A stretch of 64,000 nt of DNA. It comes from Pedobacter sp. MC2016-14 (GTDB taxonomy: Bacteria > Bacteroidota > Bacteroidia > Sphingobacteriales > Sphingobacteriaceae). Of the stretch, positions 8,838 through 16,353 are shown one piece after another (the stretch's first letter is position 1; every line of letters begins with the position of its first letter). The translations under genes were made by a program, and so were the position numbers. The notes below the pieces were generated by a model, which was not told the origin of the DNA, searched no databases, and was given only the letters and a program-made list of their open reading frames with translations. The stretch covers positions 248,001 through 312,000 of the forward strand of contig NZ_JAJMPA010000002.1 of the NCBI RefSeq assembly GCF_020991475.1, read 5' to 3'.

Positions 8838-9686
8838 CTATTTTTTTGTTAAAGCAAGCAGCTCAGTATTTAGACGGATATATTCCTGATTTTTCATTTC
8901 TGTAGCGGCTTTAATCCCTGCTTCAGCAGTAGCAGCAGCACCTTTTTTATCTCCGCTTTTCAGTTGCATACGGCCTTTCCATAATTTTACCCATGGCGCT
9001 TTTTGATCAGCAGCTTCAGCGGCATTCATCCATTCCAACGCTTTATTTAAGTCTTTGCCGTTTTCAAAATAGTAGATGGCAGATTGCATGTATGGTTTTT
9101 TCTCGCCTTTCATGGCTTCGTCAATACCAGCCATTACTTTAGCATCAATCTCTGTTGCAAGGCTTAAGGTAACGCTGGTATGCTCCCATGACAGTTGCAG
9201 TTGAGCCTTAGTAGGGAATACATTGATGAAGTTGATGGCAAAAGTTTCCGTATTTTCTTTAACCATTACAGGTTTTACTTTAACACGTAAAAAATCGTTA
9301 GCCGCTGCGTATTCATAGGCACCCCATTGTTTTGAAGTTTTATTTAAAATTATTGTCCACTCATCTTTTCCTGGAATGCTGAACAAGGCATACTCACCAG
9401 CCGGAACTTGTTTGCCTTCAAGTGTTACCTCTTCAGTAAATGTGATGATGGTTGCGCTATTTGCCCCTGTGCGCCAAACTGTACCATATGGCTCCAATGC
9501 CCCAAATATTTTGCGTCCTTTGGTATTAGGGCGTGAATATTTAACTGTGATTTGTCCAAGTCCAAAATCCTGAATAATTGTTTGGCCGGAACTAGGCTGA
9601 GGCATTTTAAAGCCCTGTGCTTTTAATTCTGCGCCAATTCCTAAGGTTAGGAGCAATAACAGTGTAATTTTTAAAGTTGTTTTCAT
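8838..9686 (-). CDS. DUF2911 domain protein with C-terminal helical repeat
   Basis: 282 residues with a signal peptide (MKTTLK basic start, hydrophobic core, cleavage near ELKAQG), so it is periplasmic or exported. Residues about 35-180 are a DUF2911 domain: IKVKYSRPNTKGRKIFG-type opening (here ITVKYSRPNTKGRKIFG), then YGTVWRTGANSAT and LEGKQVPAGEYALFSIPG. The remaining 90 residues are alpha-helical and TPR-like (ALEWMNAAEAADQKAPWVKLWKG). DUF2911 has no known activity. Stands alone, convergent with the symporter gene; a possible promoter of form TTG-N20-TATTTTCG lies within 60 bp upstream of the start. Confidence 0.88.
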   Translation of the reverse strand: MKTTLKITLLLLLTLGIGAELKAQGFKMPQPSSGQTIIQDFGLGQITVKYSRPNTKGRKIFGALEPYGTVWRTGANSATIITFTEEVTLEGKQVPAGEYALFSIPGKDEWTIILNKTSKQWGAYEYAAANDFLRVKVKPVMVKENTETFAINFINVFPTKAQLQLSWEHTSVTLSLATEIDAKVMAGIDEAMKGEKKPYMQSAIYYFENGKDLNKALEWMNAAEAADQKAPWVKLWKGRMQLKSGDKKGAAATAEAGIKAATEMKNQEYIRLNTELLALTKK

Positions 9687-9810
9687 GTTAATGAGTTTTG
9701 TTTGTTGCGAAAATAAGCTTAAAACACAGCGCCTGCAACTGCTAAGCGAAATCGTTAAATCTGTATTACATTTATATTATGAAAGCCTGTTACTTTCATA
9801 CTAAACTTAT

Positions 9811-11601
9811 CTAGTGATGCGAACTTAAGGAAATGGTAGCCAACAACTGTTGTGCTTCTGCCAGCTGTTGCCCAATGTCATTAATTGTAGTGTTACCTGG
9901 TAGTTTTAAACTTGTGAGCAGTGTTTTGTAGTACGCTATACCTTGTTGCAGTTGTTCGGCAAACTTAACGAAGTATTTGCTCTTCTTTTCTGTAAAGGTA
10001 TTTAGCTGCGCAGCAATATCTTTTTTTAAATATTCGATGTATAGCTGCAACTCGTTGATAAAAAGGTTTGGGCGACTCACTTCGTCTAATAAATTGACTC
10101 TTCCATAAATATGCCCTACCATTTCTTTTAAGGTATAGATGCCAGAGAAATAAGCCAGGTTAGGTCCCGGACAAATACTTACCGCTTTACTCTCCCTCGG
10201 CTTTAGTACGCCATTTTTTAGGTAAGCAGCAGCACAAAGGCCTTCACATAAACAAATTTTTTCTGTAATGGCCGCATATTGCTCCTGGTGTTGCGCTGGC
10301 TCAAGTGCAAGGCTGTTTAATTGTTTGATTTTTAAGTTTTGGTACTCCCTTGATGCCGTGCAGATTGGCTTTTCTGTAAATTCGGTATTGGTAGACAAAA
10401 ACTTTTTGGTACAAGGGCTTCCCGGTCTGCCTTTTTCGATACGTTCCATCCTCAGCTGCTCCATGGTACTTTTTCTAAAGTTGTTAAACAATACGCCCAG
10501 TGGAGAAGAATTGCTAACGTAATAATCGTCTGCAGTAGCATCTGTTAAAGCTTCCATCGTTTGCTCGTCTACATTCGTTGTTTCTGGTACCAGTAAAAAC
10601 GGACTTCCCCAACCAGCAGCATCAAGCTGATAATGGCTGATTAAAAATTGGTGCTCTTCTGCAGTACCTATTCCGCCCTGGGCAGTGATCTTAATTACAG
10701 GGGCAGCAACTGGTTTAAATTCCTTGGCCAATAGGGCAGCCTGGTATATGGTCAGCAGCTCATTCCTTAGCTCAGAACGCTTTTCTTTAAATTCCTCCAA
10801 TATGGGCCCCATCAGCATGCCCTCCGTTGCAAAAGCATGGCCGCCGCAGTTTAAACCAGATTCTATTCTGAATTCAGATACCCAAAGCCCTTTTTTAGCC
10901 AGCATTTTAGCCTGGATCAGCGCAGAGCGGAAATCGCTTACCTTCAGGATAATGTGTTTGTAAATTATTCCTTTTTTATCGGGGTAAAAATCCCGGCATT
11001 GTTCCATGTAAGTATACAGCCTTGGATTTAAACCGGCAGAGATAACCACCGAGGATTGCAGCGAGCTTTTAGCAAAACCACGCATTGCTGCCAGTGCATC
11101 TGTAAAATCGTTGCCCATAGCTTCGTGGTTAGCGGCGTAGTTTATTTTATCTACCTTAGACATGATATTTACATCAATGGAACCCATCTTCATTTGCCGG
11201 CGAAGCTCGTCCTGTAAACATGTCTTTTCTTCTCCATCTTCCATCTTCATCATGTGCAGGTAAATGGATTTCAGTCTTGAAGTATCAGGAAGCAATTCAA
11301 AGTAGGTATGGATTTCTTCACCTGGATGAAATTGCTGCAATCTCAATACTTCAAACTGTTTTCGAACCAGGGCAGACAGTAAGTTTAGGTAGGCTGTAAT
11401 TCTCTTGGCCCGCCCATCATCTTCTTTTCCGATAAATATATATTCCAGCTTATTTGCCTCGCAATGAAATTTTCTCATCCTTTCGGTAAGCTCGTCATCT
11501 ACAATTGAAACTACAGAAGATATGCCATATCTGGCTACTTTTAGTGGTGTGTCAATGGAATAGCCCAGACCTAAAACAGGAATGTGGAATGTATGCTGCA
11601 T
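9811..11601 (-). CDS. Unrecognised conserved-looking protein, TIM-barrel/nitronate-monooxygenase-like with Cys-rich tail
   Basis: 596 residues from ATG 11601; an in-frame GTG at 11628 would add nine. I do not firmly recognise it. The opening FHIPVLGLGYSIDTPLKVARYGISS resembles the first strand and helix of FMN-dependent TIM barrels, and VIKITAQGGIGTAEEHQFL followed by DAAGWGSPFLLVPE resembles the phosphate-binding GGI loop of nitronate monooxygenase-like enzymes. The last third is cysteine-rich (PCTKKF, PICTAS, CLCEGLC, SICPGPN), which could bind an iron-sulfur cluster or other metal. The C-terminal 100 residues are helical. No signal peptide. It faces the oxygen-sensor genes and carries a candidate Fnr-type box upstream, so I infer expression at low oxygen. 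Activity unknown. Confidence 0.6.
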   Translation of the reverse strand: MQHTFHIPVLGLGYSIDTPLKVARYGISSVVSIVDDELTERMRKFHCEANKLEYIFIGKEDDGRAKRITAYLNLLSALVRKQFEVLRLQQFHPGEEIHTYFELLPDTSRLKSIYLHMMKMEDGEEKTCLQDELRRQMKMGSIDVNIMSKVDKINYAANHEAMGNDFTDALAAMRGFAKSSLQSSVVISAGLNPRLYTYMEQCRDFYPDKKGIIYKHIILKVSDFRSALIQAKMLAKKGLWVSEFRIESGLNCGGHAFATEGMLMGPILEEFKEKRSELRNELLTIYQAALLAKEFKPVAAPVIKITAQGGIGTAEEHQFLISHYQLDAAGWGSPFLLVPETTNVDEQTMEALTDATADDYYVSNSSPLGVLFNNFRKSTMEQLRMERIEKGRPGSPCTKKFLSTNTEFTEKPICTASREYQNLKIKQLNSLALEPAQHQEQYAAITEKICLCEGLCAAAYLKNGVLKPRESKAVSICPGPNLAYFSGIYTLKEMVGHIYGRVNLLDEVSRPNLFINELQLYIEYLKKDIAAQLNTFTEKKSKYFVKFAEQLQQGIAYYKTLLTSLKLPGNTTINDIGQQLAEAQQLLATISLSSHH

Positions 11602-11657
11602 GCTGTATAATTTAAATATCTGTTCCACAAAAGAGCAGAGATTTAAGGGCTTAAAAT

Positions 11658-11671
11658 ATGATACAGGTCAC
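11658..11671 (-). promoter_or_regulatory. Candidate Crp/Fnr-type box for the TIM-barrel-like gene
   Basis: Plus strand ATGAT-ACAG-GTCAC (TGA-N6-TCA); read on the minus strand GTGAC-CTGT-ATCAT. Its centre (11664.5) is 36.5 bp from the last G of a weak -7-like element CTCTTTTG on the minus strand (ending at 11628). This is the spacing also seen at 11702 and 14479. The -7 match is poor (two mismatches). Confidence 0.5.
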
Positions 11672-11701
11672 TTTTTTGAGTGATGAGGATTTGTGTGCTT
11701 T

Positions 11702-11745
11702 GTGATAACGATCATGGCTGGCTGCTATAATGCTGCAGATATTTG
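11702..11745 (+). promoter_or_regulatory. Crp/Fnr-type box and -7 element of the 114-residue membrane protein gene
   Basis: GTGAT-AACG-ATCAT at 11702-11715 has intact TGAT and ATCA cores around four bases, as in Fnr sites (TTGAT-N4-ATCAA) except for the outermost bases. The -7-like element GATATTTG (one mismatch to TAnnTTTG) ends at 11745, 36.5 bp from the box centre. With a start point a few bases further on, the box centre lies near -41.5, the usual class II activator position. Confidence 0.6.
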
Positions 11746-11766
11746 AGCTAACAAATAACAAACATC

Positions 11767-12111
11767 ATGGCAACATTAACTATCACAACCGCAACAAATT
11801 CAGTAACTGCAACACCAGAGTCTTTATGGACTAAATATTTGAACTTTGCCGATGCTCAAAAACCAAATCACCTGGTATGGTTCCTTTTTTCTATTGTACT
11901 CCATGCCGGTGCACTGGTACCCCTAACTTTTATCATTGTATATGTACTTGGTGGTGCAGTACTGCCTTCTCTGGCTGTCAGTATGCTCATCTTCTTCGCC
12001 AACATTGTAGCCAACATGAGCAGTGCCAGTACCAGGGTAACCATTTTCCTTTTTGGGTTTAGCTTGATGGCACATGCTACCATTATTCTTCTGGCGCTTG
12101 CAGGTGTCTAG
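11767..12111 (+). CDS. Small three-helix membrane protein of unknown function
   Basis: 114 residues. A soluble N-terminus of about 35 residues (Thr-rich, then [19 protein letters not shown]) precedes three hydrophobic helices at about 40-60, 65-85 and 92-112. No cysteines or obvious haem or metal motif apart from scattered histidines (LHAG, MAHAT). I do not recognise the family. It is divergent from the TIM-barrel-like gene, lies directly upstream of the FixL-like kinase, and its promoter region has the best-placed Fnr-type box pair, so I infer that it is part of the low-oxygen response. Confidence 0.65.
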   Translation: MATLTITTATNSVTATPESLWTKYLNFADAQKPNHLVWFLFSIVLHAGALVPLTFIIVYVLGGAVLPSLAVSMLIFFANIVANMSSASTRVTIFLFGFSLMAHATIILLALAGV

Positions 12112-12133
12112 CCGCCAATACTGCTTAGTATGA

Positions 12134-12162
12134 TTGTAAGCCAGACCTAATAGCTATATTTG
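12134..12162 (+). promoter_or_regulatory. Promoter of the FixL-like kinase gene
   Basis: TTG at 12134-12136, 18 bp, then TATATTTG at 12155-12162, an exact TAnnTTTG element. The start codon at 12174 leaves a leader of about 5-8 bases. No TGA-N6-TCA box lies at the position used by the neighbouring promoters, which fits expression independent of the downstream regulator. Confidence 0.5.
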
Positions 12163-12173
12163 TAAAAAAAGCT

Positions 12174-13358
12174 ATGGAGAACGCAAAGTTATTAAGGGCC
12201 ATCATAGAAACTGCAATTGATGGGATCATTACCCTGAGTGAGCGTGGGATCATTGAGAGCCTTAATCCTGCTGCGCTGAAGCTTTTTGGCTACGAATTGG
12301 AGGAGGTAATTGGACAAAATATTTCTCTCCTGATGCCAGAACCTGATAAAAGTTCGCATGACAGGTATCTTGAACACTATAAGCAAACTGGCGAAAGACA
12401 TATTATGGGTACAGGGAGAGAAGTCCGGGGCCTTCGCAAAGATGGCTCCACTTTTCCCTTCAGGTTAGCTGTAAATGAGGTGCAATATGAAGACCGGAAG
12501 ATTTTTACTGGTTTTGTACACGATTTAAGTAAGGAGAAAGAAGCGGAGGAGCGTTTGCGCGATTATGCCAATGAACTTGAAGATCTGGTGGAAGAAAGGA
12601 CTAAATCCCTTAAGAAAACAGTGATTGCCCTTAGGGATGCTAAGGAAGAGGTTAGCTTATCGTTAGAGAAGGAAAAGGAACTGAACCAGATGAAAAGTCG
12701 TTTTGTTTCTATGGCTTCACATGAGTTTAGGACGCCCTTAAGCTCCGTGCAGCTTTCTTCTTCCCTGATCGGAAAATATGCCGAACCTTTCCAAAATAAG
12801 AACATTGATAAACATGTTCATAAAATAAAAAATGCTGTAGGTAACCTCACTACCATTTTAAATGATTTTCTCTCGCTGGAAAGATTGGAGGCTGGTAAAG
12901 TTGAGCCTGCATTTCACACTTTTGATCTCGTAAAACTTGCAGAAGAAATTACGGAAGAGATGCAGCTGATTGCCAAACAAGATCAAAATATCATTTATCA
13001 GCATACAGGATTAGGTAGTGTTGTTTCTCTTGATCAGAACCTGCTTAAAAATTGCATGATTAATTTGATCAATAACGCTATAAAATACTCCGGTGAAAAT
13101 ACCTTCATAGAGTTTAATACGGAAATTACAGGAGACAGGTGTATTGTAACCATTAAAGACAATGGTATTGGCATTCCTGAAGTTGACCAAAAACAACTAT
13201 TTCAGCCTTTTTTTAGGGCGCATAATACAGGTAATATCCCCGGCACTGGATTAGGATTGAACATTGTATTGCGTTATGCAGGATTAATGAACGGTGCAGT
13301 AAACTTTGAAAGCAAGGTTAACGAGGGTACAACTTTTACATTATCCTTCAGAAAATAA
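12174..13358 (+). CDS. FixL-like haem-PAS oxygen-sensing histidine kinase
   Basis: 394 residues, no transmembrane segment, so cytoplasmic. Residues 1-125 are a PAS domain closely resembling the haem PAS of rhizobial FixL: LLMPEPDKSSHD, then RHIMGTGREVRG and DGSTFPFRLAVNE. His62 aligns with the haem-iron ligand His200 of Bradyrhizobium FixL, His76 with His214 and Arg82 with the oxygen-gating Arg220; the spacing (14 and 20 residues) is exact. A coiled-coil linker (126-172) leads to HisKA with phospho-acceptor His183 (SHEFRTPL) and an HATPase domain (NLINNAIKYS, DNGIGIP, GTGLGLNI). The REC-Crp fusion gene follows 40 bp downstream and is the obvious partner. Known FixL shuts off when oxygen binds; the same polarity is inferred here. 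Confidence 0.85.
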   Translation: MENAKLLRAIIETAIDGIITLSERGIIESLNPAALKLFGYELEEVIGQNISLLMPEPDKSSHDRYLEHYKQTGERHIMGTGREVRGLRKDGSTFPFRLAVNEVQYEDRKIFTGFVHDLSKEKEAEERLRDYANELEDLVEERTKSLKKTVIALRDAKEEVSLSLEKEKELNQMKSRFVSMASHEFRTPLSSVQLSSSLIGKYAEPFQNKNIDKHVHKIKNAVGNLTTILNDFLSLERLEAGKVEPAFHTFDLVKLAEEITEEMQLIAKQDQNIIYQHTGLGSVVSLDQNLLKNCMINLINNAIKYSGENTFIEFNTEITGDRCIVTIKDNGIGIPEVDQKQLFQPFFRAHNTGNIPGTGLGLNIVLRYAGLMNGAVNFESKVNEGTTFTLSFRK

Positions 13359-13398
13359 AATTAGCACAGCATCATCAAATACAGATAAATTTACACGG

Positions 13399-14460
13399 AT
13401 GACAACAGCATTGAACATATTATTAATTGAGGACAATGAAGATATTAGGGAAAGTACTGCCGAAATTCTTCAACTTGCAGGTTATAACGTAATCGATGCG
13501 GATAATGGCAAAACGGGCTTGGAACTTGCGCAGGTAAAATTGCCGGATTTGATTTTGTGTGACATCATGATGCCAGAACTGGATGGCTACGGTGTACTGT
13601 ACATGTTGGGTAAAAATTCGGAAACGGCAAACATTCCCTTCATTTTTTTAACGGCCAAGGCAGAACGCATGGATATGCGTAAAGGGATGGAGATGGGTGC
13701 AGATGACTATTTGGTAAAACCTTTTGACGATGTGGAATTGCTGAACGCGGTTGAGAGCCGGCTGAGCAAAAAACAAAAGCAGGAACAGTTTTACAGCAAA
13801 TCCATTGAGGAACTGAGTACGCTGGTTTCTGGTACGGCTGGACTTAAAGAATTACAGAAATTGATTCAGGAGCGTAAAATACGCCCGGTAAAGAAAAAAC
13901 AGATCATTTATTACGAAGGAGATATGGTCTCCGGCATTTACCTGGTGCTAAGTGGCAAGGTTAAAACATTTAAAATGAGTGCCGATGGACGGGAGCTGCT
14001 GACTGGCATGCATGGTGCGGAAGAATATTTTGGCGTACCTGCTTTACTGTTAAATGAGCCTTATGCGGAAACAGCAGAGGCATTGGAGGATGCTACCATT
14101 TGTCAGCTACCAAAAGAAATGATTGACGAATTGTTGAGCCGCTATCCTGATGTGGCCAGGCAGTTTATCCGAATCCTTTCCAATAAGTTATTAGATAAGG
14201 AAGAACAGCTTCTGCAGCTGGCTTATCATTCTGTGCGCAAACGTATGGCTGATGTACTGCTTCGGCTAATTAAGACAGAAGCAGAAGGTGAACAAGTTGT
14301 TTTGCGTGTTTCCAGAGATAACCTTGCGGCAATGGCGGGCATGGCTACAGAGACCGTAAGCCGGATTTTGAGTGACTTTAAGGAAGAAGGTTTGATTGAA
14401 AGAAAAGGCGGACAGATCATCATTTTATCGCAGTTGAAACTGCAGCAGATGAAAAACTGA
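13399..14460 (+). CDS. Response regulator fused to a Crp/Fnr-type transcription factor (REC-cNMP-HTH)
   Basis: 353 residues from ATG 13399; an upstream in-frame ATG at 13306 lies inside the kinase gene and adds no domain. Residues 1-118 are a receiver: acidic pair Glu11/Asp12, phospho-acceptor Asp55 (LILCDIMMPELDG), Thr85, Lys107 (YLVKPF). Residues about 150-270 are a cyclic-nucleotide-binding-type beta-roll (YYEGDMVSGIYLVLSGKVK), without the N-terminal cysteine cluster of Fnr, followed by a Crp winged helix. Its recognition helix ATETVSRILSDF keeps the E--SR residues with which Fnr reads TGA. This places FixJ-like input and FixK/Fnr-like output in one chain. Paired with the haem-PAS kinase upstream; its stop is 18 bp from a candidate binding site of its own kind. 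Confidence 0.88.
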   Translation: MTTALNILLIEDNEDIRESTAEILQLAGYNVIDADNGKTGLELAQVKLPDLILCDIMMPELDGYGVLYMLGKNSETANIPFIFLTAKAERMDMRKGMEMGADDYLVKPFDDVELLNAVESRLSKKQKQEQFYSKSIEELSTLVSGTAGLKELQKLIQERKIRPVKKKQIIYYEGDMVSGIYLVLSGKVKTFKMSADGRELLTGMHGAEEYFGVPALLLNEPYAETAEALEDATICQLPKEMIDELLSRYPDVARQFIRILSNKLLDKEEQLLQLAYHSVRKRMADVLLRLIKTEAEGEQVVLRVSRDNLAAMAGMATETVSRILSDFKEEGLIERKGGQIIILSQLKLQQMKN

Positions 14461-14478
14461 CGAACATCATATTTCCTG

Positions 14479-14522
14479 GTGATATCACTCATTCCTTAGC
14501 GCTGTGCTTGCAGCTATTTTTG
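14479..14522 (+). promoter_or_regulatory. Crp/Fnr-type box and -7 element of the LDH-like/hemN operon
   Basis: GTGAT-ATCA-CTCAT at 14479-14492 (TGA-N6-TCA) and an exact TAnnTTTG element, TATTTTTG, at 14515-14522. Box centre 14485.5 to last G is 36.5 bp, identical to the divergent promoters near 11.7 kb. The box also contains the perfect 10-bp palindrome GTGATATCAC. Start codon of the first gene at 14538. Confidence 0.62.
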
Positions 14523-14537
14523 TGTAAATCAATTAGC

Positions 14538-14981
14538 ATGAGAGTAGTAGCCTACAGTATAAAGTCCTTCGAAAAGGAACCTTTGGCTTTAGCCAATCAT
14601 AAAAAACATGATATTACCTTAATTTCCAACCAACTGGGTGCAGAAACTGTAAATTATGCGGAGGGAAAGGAAGCAGTAATTGTATTTACCGATGATGTAG
14701 TTTCTGCTGCGGTCATCCATCAGCTTGCTGATATGGGCGTAAAATACATCGCTACACGTTCAACATCAACCATTCACATTGATCAGGAAGCTGCAGCTGC
14801 CAGAAACATCAAAATAGCCAATGTACCTGCTGTGGCCATGATGGCCGTTGCTGCAGATGAAATGCCGATGGCCCTGGCCAGGGAAACCATTTTAAATCTG
14901 GATAAATGGCAACAAAACAGATGCCTTGGTAATGCATGCGTATGCTCCAGATCTTGTGATCAGGTTCATTCCAAAATTTAA
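14538..14981 (+). CDS. Lone N-terminal half of a D-2-hydroxyacid dehydrogenase (D-lactate dehydrogenase-like)
   Basis: 147 residues from ATG 14538 (MRVVAYSIKSFEKEPLALAN). The sequence matches the substrate-side domain of D-lactate dehydrogenases up to KYIATRSTSTIHIDQEAAAARNIKIANVPA. A full enzyme (about 330 residues) then has the NAD Rossmann domain; here the frame ends within 45 residues in a segment that loses similarity (DKWQQNRCLGNACVCSRSC). Without the Rossmann fold it should not be a working dehydrogenase. It may be a decayed gene or a retained single-domain protein. It is preceded by a well-formed Fnr-type promoter and followed after 10 bp by hemN, so at least the leader position is functional for hemN. 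Call as domain firm; biological role uncertain. Confidence 0.6.
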   Translation: MRVVAYSIKSFEKEPLALANHKKHDITLISNQLGAETVNYAEGKEAVIVFTDDVVSAAVIHQLADMGVKYIATRSTSTIHIDQEAAAARNIKIANVPAVAMMAVAADEMPMALARETILNLDKWQQNRCLGNACVCSRSCDQVHSKI

Positions 14982-14991
14982 GCCAGCAGCT

Positions 14992-16353
14992 ATGGATCCT
15001 AAACTGATAGAAAAATATCATGTAGCCGCGCCACGGTACACCAGTTATCCAACAGTTCCTTACTGGGATATTGAAGGTTTTGAAGAAGAAAAATGGCTGC
15101 ATGCAGTACGTGGTACATTTAACCACAGCAATAGCAGGGACGGCATTAGTCTGTATATCCATTTGCCTTTTTGTGAAAGTCTTTGTACCTACTGTGGCTG
15201 TAACACCCGGATTACGCGCAACCATAAAGTAGAAGAACCTTATCTCAAAGCAGTATTAAAAGAGTGGTCGATGTACCTTAAAATATTCGGCCGGCAACCC
15301 ATCATCCGTGAACTTCATCTTGGTGGTGGAACACCTACTTTTTTTAGTGCAGAAAATCTGGAATTCCTGATTAAAGGTTTGCTTAAAGATGCCATTTTAC
15401 ATGCCGAAGCTGAGTTCGGTTTTGAGGCACATCCAGCCAATACTACTGATGAACATTTAGAAAGCTTATATAATTTAGGCTTCAAAAGGTTAAGCCTTGG
15501 CGTGCAGGATTTTGATCCTCTGGTGCAATTGGTCATCAACAGGATTCAAAGCGTAGATGATGTGGCCAGGGTTACAGAAAGCGCAAGGAGTAAAGGTTAC
15601 AATTCCATTAATTATGATTTGATTTATGGCTTGCCACATCAAACCATAGCGGGCCTTGCGGCAACCATTACCGCTACGTTGGAGTTAAAACCAGATCGTA
15701 TTGCATTTTATAGTTATGCGCATGTGCCCTGGGTAAAACCTGGTCAGCGCAGGTACACAGAAAAAGATCTGCCTTCTGCCGAAGTAAAGCAACAGCTGTA
15801 TGAATTGGGGCGCGAAATGTTAAAAGCCGGCGGATACGTTGAAGTGGGTATGGATCATTTTACCTTAGTAACGGATAGTTTATACAAAGCTGCTCTGGAA
15901 GGTCTTTTACACCGCAATTTTATGGGCTACACACAACAATACAGCAAATTGATGGTTGGATTGGGTGTTTCCTCTATAAGTGACAGCTGGAGTGCCTTTG
16001 CACAAAATGTTAAAAAGGTGGAGGAATACCTGGAAATTGTAAACAGCGGAAGGCTTCCGGTCTTTAAGGGACATATCTTAAACGCAGAAGATTTAATCAT
16101 CAGGATGCACATCTTAAACCTGATGTGTAAAGGCAAAACTTCCTGGACTTTGGCTGAGGCACAAACTAAGGCATTAGCAGCAGGATTGGAAAGGATGAAG
16201 TTGATTGAAGCAGATGGTTTGGTTATTTTGGAAGATACTGGAATGATGGTAACCGAAACAGGGAAAAGGTTTTTAAGAAATATATGTATGGCTTTAGACA
16301 GCAGGCTCTGGGCCAATCAGCCACAAACGCAATTGTTTAGTATGGCAGGTTAG
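14992..16353 (+). CDS. hemN: Oxygen-independent coproporphyrinogen III oxidase (radical SAM)
   Basis: 453 residues from ATG 14992 (MDPKLIEKYHVAAPRYTSYP); an upstream TTG/ATG extension to 14926 is rejected because the known family start fits here. Catalyses the oxygen-independent decarboxylation of coproporphyrinogen III to protoporphyrinogen IX in haem synthesis. The radical-SAM cluster motif is CESLCTYC (Cys61, Cys65, Cys68) with the HemN-specific extra Cys70; ELHLGGGTPTFF and the tail domain (LMCKGKTSW) are present. Length equals the E. coli enzyme. It shares the Fnr-type promoter at 14479 with the LDH-like gene, which fits its known induction at low oxygen. Convergent, without gap, with the TauE/SafE-type gene. 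Confidence 0.95.
   Translation: MDPKLIEKYHVAAPRYTSYPTVPYWDIEGFEEEKWLHAVRGTFNHSNSRDGISLYIHLPFCESLCTYCGCNTRITRNHKVEEPYLKAVLKEWSMYLKIFGRQPIIRELHLGGGTPTFFSAENLEFLIKGLLKDAILHAEAEFGFEAHPANTTDEHLESLYNLGFKRLSLGVQDFDPLVQLVINRIQSVDDVARVTESARSKGYNSINYDLIYGLPHQTIAGLAATITATLELKPDRIAFYSYAHVPWVKPGQRRYTEKDLPSAEVKQQLYELGREMLKAGGYVEVGMDHFTLVTDSLYKAALEGLLHRNFMGYTQQYSKLMVGLGVSSISDSWSAFAQNVKKVEEYLEIVNSGRLPVFKGHILNAEDLIIRMHILNLMCKGKTSWTLAEAQTKALAAGLERMKLIEADGLVILEDTGMMVTETGKRFLRNICMALDSRLWANQPQTQLFSMAG

Noticed and set aside
13306-13398. Upstream start for the REC-Crp fusion at ATG 13306
   Set aside because: It would overlap the kinase gene by 53 bp and add 31 residues without family support; ATG 13399 gives the standard receiver start.
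14457-14470. CTGACGAACATCAT, another TGA-N6-TCA match at the end of the REC-Crp gene
   Set aside because: It fits the motif, but its centre is 58.5 bp from the -7 element, and the better site at 14479 has the exact spacing. It might be a second site; not listed as a feature.
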